Source: Arachnopeziza araneosa
Lineage: Eukaryota; Ascomycota; Leotiomycetes; Helotiales; Arachnopezizaceae
Length of the DNA stretch: 64,000 nucleotides
NCBI GenBank assembly: GCA_003988855.1
Contig: QYAI01000020.1
Coordinates: forward strand, 496,001-560,000
Direction of reading: 5' to 3'
Part shown: positions 45,652 to 56,749 of the stretch, piece by piece
Layout of the letters: each line of letters starts with the position of its first letter
Position numbering within the stretch: position 1 is the first letter of the stretch
Made by a program: the position numbers and the translations under genes
The notes under the pieces: generated by a model
What the model was told of the DNA's origin: nothing
What the model saw: only the letters and a program-made list of their open reading frames with translations
Databases searched by the model: none

Positions 45652-47779
45652 GTCCTACTTGACATGAAGGAATATCCTCGACTCCTACGTATCTTCAGTA
45701 CTTACTCCGGAAGTTTGAGGCGAGTGCGTCCCACTAAATGTAAGCACCTATCGTTGGGCAGCCTTGGAAAGATCTCCAAAACATGAGACAGTGTGGCAGA
45801 GGTTATAGTATCTTAGGCAATAAGAAATGGGTTTGCAGCTGAGATCATGATATTGGTAACATCATATATGCTGATATGCTATTTAATCTCTGAGATGATG
45901 TCTAGGTATCAATAATCCTCTGACAGAAATATTTCGTTCTATTTCTACCATCATGAATGTTTTTATATCTTGAGAGGATCATCATAATATTTGAGATATG
46001 TGAGAGATCTCTTTTCGCATCTTGATTTCTTGTTCGAGGAGTTGCTGTCTAAATATTAGTCAGATGGCTGCAGAGTTTCATAAACCACCAGCCTACCAGA
46101 AGACGAAATTGAACCGACATTGATGCTTCACAGATAGATATTTCAAACAATACGTAGCTTACGTCTTTCCATAGCTAACATTTCAACCTCCTCTTTGCGT
46201 GGCTGTTAAGTTCGATAAAGTCTCCGATACACACTTTCGCTTCTAACACCTGCATCAGTTTTGTTCTAGAGCTCCTCGGTGTCAAAGTGAGGATCTCTGT
46301 GCGACTTCGCGGAGTAGGTAATGTAATATTTGTCCTTTTACCTTCTAGATATCCTGTCCGTAGGCTTTCGGGCCAGTGATTTACCGTAGTCGCACACGGC
46401 GTAGAAGTAACGGCAAAGCGAGTGAAGTCGAGTGTGTGACTCCTGATCCTAAAACTGTCTCAGCGATCCTCCTGACGATCATGTAGGTTCAAGAATCGGC
46501 GAGCTTGATGGTATGAGCTAGCGCAGGCACTTGCATGGAAAGCAGGTCGATGTAGCACCGATCCAGCACAGTGAGCTAGCGTATACCTTGTGTTGAAGAT
46601 TGCCGAACAAAGTTGTTCAGAGCAATGCTGGTAAAGCTAGTTTCAACGACAATCCACTTGATTGGCATGTGATGATTAGATAGTTTGGCAAAGGGCTGTG
46701 TGTAAATCCTCGGAAATATCTTGCAAAGGAGGGGTAGAGGTCGTGCATTGAAGGCGTAAATATATGAGCATGCCATCACCAAATCAATTCATGTACGAAG
46801 TTGAAGCCATAATAACGAAGCCAAGAGACTCCAAGAACAGCTCGGCCTTCTCAGCCTCATCCCATCCGCGTATTTCCAACGCGCCTAACGCGTTCGCGGC
46901 CAATCAAACCACATTATTCCCTCGCATAGATATAATATTAAATAAGCCGTTCTGCTGCAACAAAGACACAAGTAAGGCAGTTTCATCTAGCGGATGAGAT
47001 CAGGACAAAACTTGCAGTCTATTACCCACCCTCGAGGTGGTTAATGGACACCACGCCAAGGCCGAAAATAGAAAAAAATCGACTGGACACCTACGAATAA
47101 AAATCCAACCCCTGAACAGGGTTTGGGTTCTGAGAACTAGGCCTGCGGGCCTGGTTTCAGTTTTGTCTTTTTTTCTATTTGATTGTGGTTCTTGGCTGGG
47201 GGGGTTTTTTTAGTCGCAAAATTTGATTTTGTTGATATTTTGGGAAGCGAGTGTTGATATTCCGTGGTTTAAGCGAGAGTGATGGCTTTCTCACTTCCGC
47301 TGGTGGTAAGGGGATACTGCCGGTTGGTAGATGTTTGGAAGATACAGCAAGAAAATTTGGAGATTCTGTTGAGCGGCAAAAGGTTTTTTTCTAATCGTTG
47401 GGTACAGAGCTCCAAATGGGAGGATACTGAGTTTTCCGTTGCTATGATGGAGACGATGAGCGAAGGCCATGGAAGGATGAAATGAGAGGATTTGGGACTG
47501 CAAGCATCTGCGTCAGCATACCTTGGAACAAATGATGAGTAGTCTTAAACCCAGAGGATTTGTTTCGTCGACGTTCTATGCAAGATTATCTCGATTTTTT
47601 CTGATCTCATGGAGCCATCTCAAAGCAGAGCGCAGCAACCCCTTGTGATCTATAAGATTCAAGCCAGCATTCTTAATTGCTGCACAGTGCCACCAAACAT
47701 CGCCCCTTCTTATATGATACTCGCTCAATGTGCAACGCCAAAACGTGACTTCTAAGCACATCGTGACCCTTCTTGCACG

Positions 47780-47799
47780 AGCCCTGCCGGGGCAGGGCT
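47780..47799. repeat. perfect 9-bp inverted repeat with a 2-bp loop
   Basis: AGCCCTGCC, GG, GGCAGGGCT: a perfectly matched 9-bp stem, GC-rich in an AT-rich surrounding. Role unknown. Confidence 0.7.
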
Positions 47800-50700
47800 A
47801 CCTGGTTCTCTGGTGCAAGCGAACTGCCGGCTCTAAATCAAGAGTACTACATGTCACTAATATATCGATATTCAGTTCTCGGAGGGGACAGAACCCGAAG
47901 GTTTCGCTGCTGGACGGCGTCCATGTCTGGAAGCAGGACCAAGGCAGCTGTCCATGTGGTGCTGGCCTGAAATGAGGTGAATATCGGACGGCCCCGCTAC
48001 AAGATGCGGGAGGCATCTAAGGTTCGGAGGTACTTCGTAAACGGATCTGGAATTAGATGCCAATTTTGCCGTAGATTGTTGGAGGGCGGCTGTGGCGGTG
48101 GGGGTGGCAGCGGCATGTAGTCATCTCGCACTCTTCGCAGCACTGGAAAAGCATCATTACTTTCCACTAACAATCCATCAATCCCGTCTGGATTCTAGGC
48201 AACTCATCTCGTATTCTATCGTACGACAAAAGGAAAGCCAACCATGCGCCACCGCAATCCATCATCATCACTCTCATCAATTGCAGGGCACGGACCGAGA
48301 ACTTCCCTGGTCCACGACGCTGTGCTTCCGTACCTTACTTTTCTGCAGCCCACCTGAACGGGCTGGCACGCCCTTCCTTTCTCTAGGTTTAGGGGCAAGG
48401 GATTCCGGACGGAGGGGCATGGCTACGTGGATCGCTACCGGTACGAGGGAGCAAGTGAGGATTGAAGGTTTTCCATGCTTCTAAGAAGGATGAAAGTATG
48501 GATGGTGAGATGCTGACCGCTGTATTGGGTTGCATCCAAGGTATCTCGTGGTGGCAAGAAAACGAATGAGGTGAGGTGAGATTCTAGACAACTCAAAGAC
48601 TGGGAGCTGAAAATCGTGCTTGATATTTGGAATGTGGTAGCACAGAAACATCATCATGCTTATTCAGGCCTTACTGAGTGAGGTAGTCGGCAGGTCTCAG
48701 AGTCCAATGTTGTGCAGTCAATACTCCTTTTGGTAGCATGAGAGCTGCTTGCTTGAGATGAAGAGGGAAAGAGGTAAAAGGTTAGGTGTTGTAGATGACT
48801 AGAGGCTTCTGTCTCGGATCGTGGCCGTTTCATTCCTCCAGCAATCGCCGCAAGGTCCACCACTCCCTCCATGCACTGCTGATCCAAACGTTTTTCTAAA
48901 CCTCACCAGTAGAGTGGAGGGAGAGGAATCTTCATGCCTGGAATGCCGTTCTTCACCAGTCTCCTTCGACGATCAGAATATGCATTCAATAAAACGAAGG
49001 GCCGATATCGCCTTTCCTTACTCTTTACGACCCGTTGTGATCATGTCTGAAATGGAGGCCGGTATTGGGCATTTCGTTGGTTGAGAGGCATCAGGACGAA
49101 GGAGCACGGAGGATTTCGTCTATGCGGGAAAGTGCCGACCGACGATTTTGAGATCGGACGGATGGGGCAAGCAAGATATTTATCTCTATCGCGAAGCTCC
49201 CCAGAATGAGAGTGTCTGGTTGGTACTTCGCAGCTGGAACGGTCCCTAGCAGGAGCGGCTATAATACTTGTATATGTACGACCGCGATACCGATATCAAA
49301 ACGGAAGTTCGGAAAGGGACAAGAAAACGATGTCACAATGTGGGATGTTGGGATGAGAAAGGATGCTTTGCAGCCGTGGTCCACTGGGACGCAGGCAGGT
49401 GGTGCCCCTCGGGGCATTGAAGATGCAACCGGCGTGTCCAGAGGCTTGACCTTGTGGCGGGATGGGCGATGCAGATACGGCTTACCCTCCCTCCACTTCG
49501 AGATGGGTGCGCCATTCTCATCATTGGGCTTGACGGCCAGCAGATGCCCCTCATCTGGTTTGCCGTTCCCCTCCTTGAGATTCTGTGCATTGAAAATCTA
49601 TTCCCGCTGACTGATATTCTACTGCATCCCACTTGACACTTAGGGAGATGAGCGTGGTGGTACCAGTGCTGGCCGTTCGCTCCAGCAGATATCAATCGTC
49701 GGTCCTGTCTCCGTACGGAGATCAGCACCCCTAGTTTCGGCGAGCTGAAGCGAGCGGTTTGGTGAGACTCGAGGCGCTGACCACGCTGGAAGGGAAATCG
49801 TCAATGCCTACCATGGTATTGGAAGATCTTGATTCGGTGTTACAGAATGAGCTCGGTCAGCTCTGTCGCTATAAAAGAAACTTCGTTTCAGGCTGAGGGA
49901 AATGAGACCTGAAAATAAGGGACAATCGCTCACTTCTTTTCTTAAGTCCAGAACTATATGAACGAAAGGTTTCGCATGCTGAGAATTCGTCGTCTCGCCA
50001 GATGGGGATGGGTACACCAGTCGAATTGTTCCAGACGACGATTGGACAGCCACAGGTAGCCTTTTCGGGATCTAACGACACCATAGTTTTGGGATCATCC
50101 AGAGATCCACGAGTCGCGACCGTGGTGGTGCTGGACCCTGGACTTCTGAAGAGCGTGGGAGGGCTTGCCACCTACTCCATCCGTCATGGAAAGATCAAAG
50201 GCCCAGCGAGGAAAGAGACCGAAAAACAAAGTCTTCCTCCGGAGACTGCGATGACAGCGAACGAGAAAGAAGAAGGCATCAAATTTTTTCTTTGTGAGTG
50301 GCTGGGCGAATCAGATCGGTGATTCCGGGCGTCACCTCGTCACCGAGCTTAAAACATGCTTCACTGCCCGCCGTTGACTCGTCCTCAACTGCGCATCTCC
50401 AATATTTTATTTGCCATTCCGTGTGACTGCTTTGATTGATAATGAGCCAGCAGGAGATTTGATCTCATGCTGTCTGATCTCCCGCACAATCGTGAACAAT
50501 AAATACTCGACACTTCTCCGTCTCGCGTCTCGAATAATCCTGAAATCATTCCTGACAGAAAGGATTTCCGGGTAATTGAGGTGGAGTATGGGGTACAGGT
50601 TCCGGATTGGAACACCTTTTATATTTGGAGTTTTGGCTTGACGGTTGCTTTGCCCGGCTTGCTCCCAAGGCTGTGCTTGGTCAGAACCCCAGCCCATGAA

Positions 50701-51005
50701 ATGCTATTCAGGTACACACTTTACCGTGGGCAAGACGAGATGAACGTCTTTGCCGTGGGCGTCTCCGTCGTCACGCCGGCGGAGTCTCTTGTTCGTCAGC
50801 AGCTTTGCCATGCTGTTTGTGCTGGTGCTGCTGTTCCTGGAATTTGGCAGCTGGATACATGGGTCACGTCGCCTTGCCAGAAGGAGTAGCATTAGCACAG
50901 TAATCGGAGGACGCAGGCCATTGTTTGTGCTGTGTAATCCAAGATTGATAATAAGGAAGCATTCCAGGAGGTCGTACCGACAACGGGTAGGTGACGGCAG
51001 TGTGC

Positions 51006-51030
51006 CTCTCTCTCTCTCTCTCGCTCTCTC
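51006..51030 (+). repeat. (TC)n microsatellite
   Basis: About ten TC units with one interruption. Confidence 0.75.
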
Positions 51031-51083
51031 ATTGAGTGGTGCTGCAGCCAGTTAGCCAGCGGTCAGGTAGAGATTCTTTGTTC

Positions 51084-51118
51084 CCTCAGTCCTCAGTCCT
51101 CAGTCCTCAGTCCTCAGT
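51084..51118 (+). repeat. five exact tandem copies of CCTCAGT
   Basis: A 7-bp unit repeats exactly five times, about 570 bp before the ELL-like gene's start. Confidence 0.85.
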
Positions 51119-51687
51119 CCATCCAGTCCAGCACTTTCTGAGTCGGCAAGCCTCGACGCAGAGCAGCTGATGCTACCCAGGCTTCGACCCGGCCATCCTT
51201 GTTCGGGCGAGAAGCCGAGTGCTATTGTAGAAACCAAGATCAAAGCGGACGCAGCCTGGACGTGGGTGCCTGTGGCATCCTAGAACAGCCTATCAAGGCC
51301 GGCCAGTCCAACAGCCCGGGGCAAGCCTTGCTGTGCTGGGCACTCGCGTGTACGGGAGACGAGGAACAACGCCTGGCCTGGCCTGGTTATGCTGCACTGC
51401 TCTCAAACATCCTCTGCTGAACACAGCCAGGAACATCGACAATTCCTCCTTCTCACCCCGTCTCTCACCGTTTGGCAGATCGATCTGCTGTGAATCATCT
51501 GGTTCCAGTGCCGTGAATCACTCCATTCTTCTGGGAGTCGCTCTCTACACCCTCGAAACAACTTCCTTTATACCGCCTTTATGTCGAGATAGCATCGAGG
51601 ATTGCCCTGGCAGCGAGCCACCACGAACAAGACTCTTCTTGCACTTCCCGCCGCCCAACTCGATTCTTGCTACAGAAACCTTCCAAA

Positions 51688-53855
51688 ATGCCTTCTCTTA
51701 TCATTCCAGAGTCTGGACTGACCATAGGAGGCGCTTCCTCCAAAAATGGCTCGTTTTCCAACGAAATCTTGGCTCTCACCCTAGCCGACAGTGTCATTGA
51801 GGAGATGATACGATGCGTACAGAACCGAAAACCTATACAATTGTCCCTAGGTGACAGTCCAGTAAGTCTCTAGCTTACTTTGTCCTTGACAAGTTTATTG
51901 TGTGGTGAATTTTGGGAGCTGCTTCCTAGTGTCGACTCGGCTCAGTGGGGACGAAACAATTGAGGTTATTCTGCTAGTGTGCTAACCACAACCCACAGAG
52001 TATATCTTATGGAACGAAAACTCAACACCTCTCTACTTCCGAAGACCCTTTTACCACCGATCTCTTCTCCACCGATCTATCCACAAAAAGTATGGCACCT
52101 GCTGGTATGTCGAAGAAGGAGGCGGCTATGTACTCAAAGTTTAGAACGATGCCAAAGAGACTCATTCCCGTTTCAAGTCCTCCACCCAAAACTCACATGA
52201 AGACCCCTTCCATACCGACTTCCAATACCTCAGGGACAGAAGGCAGCGATGTAGCTCTTGCTGTCCTTCAGAACTCTTTGGCTTCGGAAAATGCAAAGAA
52301 AGCGGAGAACTCGTACGTACATATGAAGAAAGGATCTGACTTCGGACTGACTGTGCATAGCATCAAGTATATCAAGGACGGAAGTTTATCCTTGCTTGGA
52401 AAGAAGGGTGGAAAACAAAACAAGACCAGGTTCTTATCACAAAACCGATCGTTACACGATACGACTAGATCAATGCCCTCGTCACCAGCACTCTCCGGTG
52501 TTGGCTCACCGGCACTGGGTCCAACCTCCGCTCCTCTCTCACAGCAAAGGGCCGAGCAAGCAAAAGCAGATCGTAAGCCGCTCATTCATCTCCTCGCTGT
52601 CCAACCCTGGACGGAAACTAGTCTGCGGGAAGAGCTACCCGACTTCTCGGGCAAGGAATTGAAAGAAGCTCTTCAGAGAGTAGGAGATTTGAACGAGGGA
52701 ACTGGAAAGTGGGAGCTAAGCAAGAAGTTCTACAAGGAGCTTGATGTATGGAATTTCCAGTACTCCCAGGCCAACGACCGCCAGCGGGCCATTGACAATG
52801 CCGTAAAGATCTTTGACAGAATGCGGCTGGCCACCTCGGAGCCAGAGTGGGAGCGTCTCCTTCCAAAGAGTGAGAGAGGCACAGGAAAATGTCTTAGCAA
52901 GGTGCAGGCCAAGATCGCCGCAGGTCCGCCTCCTAAGATCAATGTATCCAAGGCAGCAGATTCAGGCCGAGATACACCCAACGGAGAAGAGGAGGACTCA
53001 CCTGGTGATAAGAATGTCTCGAAATCGAAAGGAGGGGAGACTATGGCCAGATCTGTCTCCCAACCACTTGCTACTAAGCCAAAGAAAGCCTCTGAGAAAG
53101 ATGCACAAGCTAAGCGACTCTTGTCCAAGAAGCCAGCAGCTCCAAAGCCTGCCACGAAACCTTCACCAGTGAAGAAAAGTGCTCCTCCAAAGCCTGGTAC
53201 CAAAGTCCTATCTTCAGAATATGTCCACGACTCAGATGAAGACGAACCCCCAGCTCCTGCCAAGTCGCTCCCAAAAGCAACACAGAAGCGAGCCCGAAAC
53301 GACGAAGATGTTGATTCCAGCGACTCGAGCATACCTCTGAGTAAGAAGGTTAAAAAGGAAGCACCTCTTTCACACCGGGTTTCGGATGCAAGCCAAGTAT
53401 CACGAACCACCACCAACTCTTCCCACAACTCCGCCGCCTCCACCAAGACCAAATCCAATTCTCCGCAAAAATCCTCTCCACTTGCGTCCTCTCCACCCAC
53501 CAACGCCAGTGATTTTGAAGATCAGTCCTCTGGCGAGCGCACTTCATCATCCGCATCTCCTCCTCATGTCTCAACCAAGAACTCCCGGTCACCTATCCAC
53601 AAACGCCATGGTAAAACTTCCTCTGTCTCTTCGTCCAACTCCTCTGGCTCAAGGTATCTGAAGCAAGAAGTTACAGACTTAGCTAGACGATACCGACTCT
53701 ACTATCCGAAATATGAGGCTTTGCATCGGGAGTTGTCGGGGATGAACGGACAAAGAGACAAGCAGAAGGAGAGGAGTCTGCTTGAAATGCATGCGAGATT
53801 GGAGTCAATGAAGAAGGAGATTCTGGCGGGCATTGTTGATGGTGATAGTTCTTGA
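51688..53855 (+). CDS. ELL-like RNA polymerase II elongation factor
   Basis: Predicted 676 residues, exons 51688-51861 and 51999-53855, joined in phase 0 (LSLGDSPSISYGTK). The N-terminal MPSLIIPESGLTIGG, then LTLADSVIEEMIRCVQNRKPIQLSLG and a YVHMKKGSDFGLTVHSIK block, fits the ELL N-terminal domain. The middle has a winged-helix-like stretch (KPLIHLLAVQPWTETSLREELPDFSGKELKEALQRVG). A long disordered Lys/Ser/Pro-rich linker follows, and the C-terminus ends in a helical occludin-ELL-like domain (YLKQEVTDLARRYRLYYPKYEALHRELSGM). ELL suppresses pausing by RNA polymerase II in the nucleus and, in metazoans, acts in the super elongation complex. Fungal ELL (S. pombe Ell1) is a partner of Eaf1. I assign it from the domain order, without alignment. 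Confidence 0.75.
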
Positions 53856-55622
53856 ACGTGTGGCGTTTGAAATTGCTAGGACGGTGCATAAAACGGAAAC
53901 AAAATGGGATTGTATACTAGAATTGCATCAGCGTTAAGCTGGCCGGCGTAGTCACGGTATTGATGAGAGTCTATGAGTTAGATGATACGATAAGATAAGA
54001 CGAATAGATGTCTTATGAAATTGCACCTGGATTGTGTTTTATCAAAGTGCCATTACCGATCTATTGATCTGGTCTCTAGTTGCACTTTTTCAAGATCATT
54101 ACTTCTACTCTTTAAAACCGAAACACATTCATACTCAACACCATCATCTTCATCTTTATTCTCCACCTTGCAAGGAATCTCCAAGATGAGCTGCCTCTTC
54201 TCAGCCTCCCCTCTCTCCTCCCCCAAGCCACCTTCCGATCAAGACCAGAAGCCGACCCCAACGACGCGTAATCCCCATCTCCAAACTACCGACGTCATCT
54301 AACTCATCCCTTCCCTCGAACCCAAGTCCCGCTCAAATCTAAATCACAAACTCAAAATCCTCACCCGTGCTAAATTTTTTAGATTGCGGTGAGGTTTCCC
54401 TAGTACCCCAGATTCGTCGCCTGCTGCGCTGCGTGTGTGATTGATTCCTTTGAGCCTGAACGGGCGGCTCGGGAGTGCGAGATGGGCTGCCGAGATCTGG
54501 GGTTGGGGGAGGTCTCGAGGCTAAATCGCTAGAGCGAGGGAGAGGGAGAGGGTGGGTGGCGAGCTGAGAGGTGGTATTGTGTAGGTTGTAGTGTGGTGGC
54601 GTTGGGAGACGTAGTGGCCTGCTGAGTCGTGAGTTACGAGATGGATTCTGTCAGAGACGCGGATGGCGAGGTTTGGATGGATGGATGGATGGGTGGATGG
54701 ATGGATATCGATGAGAGGAGGAAAGAAACGAACCATTTTTCACATAGTTTATGGTTTCAAACTCTCTGCTCTCTCACATTTTCCAAGTGTCGAGGCCCAT
54801 CTATCATAGAATGATGAACCAATATTTATCCTGTTTCTTTCGACTCCCTTCCTTCTCCGCTTCTTATTAAATTGCCTACAGATATCCTGATCTGCAGAGT
54901 ATTAAGGATAAGATAGTGTTGAGGTAAGTGATTGTAACGTTACCGAAGAAAGGAACAGAGAATCTAGCTAAAAGACCCTTGTTTTATGGAATGCCTCAAG
55001 ATTGATGCTGGAAATCAACGAGATAGAGGGGCCATCTTCCATTGCTTGACCAATTACCGGACTCTTTCCTAATTGTGAGCGAGATGGAACTAGACTTGAG
55101 CCAGGACGAATGTTGAAAAATCCACTTGAAGATTTTGCTCTTGCGTGTATGATAAATGAGAAAGTAAATGTGTTAGCATTGCACTAGATATAGAAAGAGG
55201 AGAAATATAGAGTTCTTTAACTTTAAGCCTTCAAAATAACATTGAAGTGGCAGATTTAGATATATAATTAAATGAGTAGGCTGAAAAAAAATTTGATGTG
55301 TTGTAGAATAGTGTAGAACAACAAATGTTGCAAAAAGCAGAACAGATTGTTGAAAACTCACTTGGACATTCATAAATATACAAGAGAAATCAACACGCTT
55401 ACGTTGCGCCTACAAAGTAGTATGGTTAAATATTGAACAACTACTCGAACAGTTAGCTCACAGGAATTATTTATTGTTTGAGTTGCTTCAGTTTTGAAAT
55501 TTCCATTTTGATTGTCCCTCGTATGCATTAACATTGAATGTCTCGCTTGAAAGTGTCAAATAAACAAATCCTATTCGCCCATCCCCTCCCAGCCCACTGT
55601 CTATGTGGTATGAGCACATTCA
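53856..55622. other. long gene-free stretch between two convergent genes
   Basis: About 1.8 kb with no supported gene, AT-rich in its right half. It contains a GGAT microsatellite. Confidence 0.4.
54674..54707 (+). repeat. (GGAT)n microsatellite
   Basis: About eight GGAT units with one variant. Confidence 0.8.
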
Positions 55623-56279
55623 CTACTGAGTCTTGAAGAGAAGGATCGCACAATGCCCGAGATAGAAGTAGATAAAGTGTTTGGTCTCGTGAGTGACGAA
55701 AGATCCAAAGTTGCGACCAACAATGCAGTGCCACGTTGGACCTTTGCGCTCATCAAACTGCGACGGTGTTAGTAAATCGTCGAATCAAACATATATACTC
55801 AGCGCAGGCGTACGGTTTTCTTGATATGCATGGCGATGTCCTAGAATCTATTAGCCGAAGCTCTGGAAAGGGGTAAATTGCATAGAAGCTGTTCCCAGGG
55901 TTCACAAGGGTATAGACTTACTTTCTCAATGCTGAACTTGGACATAGCTTCTTGCGCTGTTTATGTGATCAGCCGAACATCCCATATCAAGAATGCCACA
56001 GCTGTAGGCTCCAAGCCTTTGAATAAGTAAACATACCGATATCAATTGCCTCCTGTTGCATATCCTCCGTCTATTCGTCTGATCAGCGCGCTTCGCAAGC
56101 CGGTATATCGTGTAGTTCCCTTACCATATCTGCAGATTTGATTTGCGCTGACGTAGTTAGCCTTGTATTTTTGTAGACTGATATGGTGAAAGTAAATACG
56201 GGTGAGTAGATACTCTACCTTGAAGCGTACCCTCAAGTTTCTCCTTCACCGCAATATTTGCCGCCTTTTCGCTCGACAT
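55623..56279 (-). CDS. dynein light chain LC8
   Basis: Predicted 104 residues from six tiny exons: 56279-56219, 56147-56125, 56070-56037, 55956-55922, 55840-55814 and 55757-55623. The spliced protein is LC8: AQIKSADMTEDMQQEAIDIAQEAMSKF, DIAMHIKKTFDERKGPTWHCIVGRNFGSFVTHETKHFIYFYLGHCAILLFKTQ-stop. All phases close. LC8 is a homodimeric hub that binds dynein intermediate chains and many other partners through short linear motifs, and here it is cytosolic. The head MSSEKAANIAVKEKLEGTLQ is a little longer than the animal protein's. Exons of 23-35 bp are near the lower limit for splicing. Confidence 0.96.
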
Positions 56280-56749
56280 GATTGTAGAGTGAAAGATTGC
56301 AAAGAACCGATTGTCAAGCTCCGCAGATTGTATGTAGTGCCTTTATTCTTGTGGTGCGCGATCAGCAGACGCGGGGTCTTCCTCTCTGAACTTTGGTTGC
56401 GGGTAGGAGTCAGGCGGAAACGTGAATCCAACGAGATCTTTCAATCGTGTAAATACTTTGGGAATTCGGCGGAGTTCTTTCTTCTGGTCGTTGTTGTTGT
56501 TGTTGATAACTGCATGGTTCGCCCCAGCAGGCAGAGCCCCCTCTGTCTTTCGAGGAGGAATGTCAAGCATTTTGATTGGCTGATTTTTGCTTTGGTAAGT
56601 TGGGAACCGCCAGGCGGCGGCCACAATGTTTCGAAACTCCACACTCCTCACTAGCGTGCTTTCCATCCGAAGATTACCCGACTATCCTCAAAATTTCTTG
56701 AAGCCTCTTCTTTCCACTACCCATAATCAGACTTGAACATTAACGTCTC
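56280..56749. promoter_or_regulatory. divergent promoter region of LC8 and MRD1
   Basis: About 470 bp between two divergent genes, so it should contain both promoters. No motif can be assigned with confidence. Confidence 0.45.

Larger units (their letters stand above)
45652..51687. other. 6-kb gene-poor stretch upstream of the ELL gene
   Basis: No supportable gene in about 6 kb. The left part (to about 47.3 kb) is AT-rich; the right part is mixed and has many short overlapping frames. It includes a perfect inverted repeat near 47780 and the repeats listed. It may be transposon relics, a non-coding region or a very long promoter. Confidence 0.4.
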
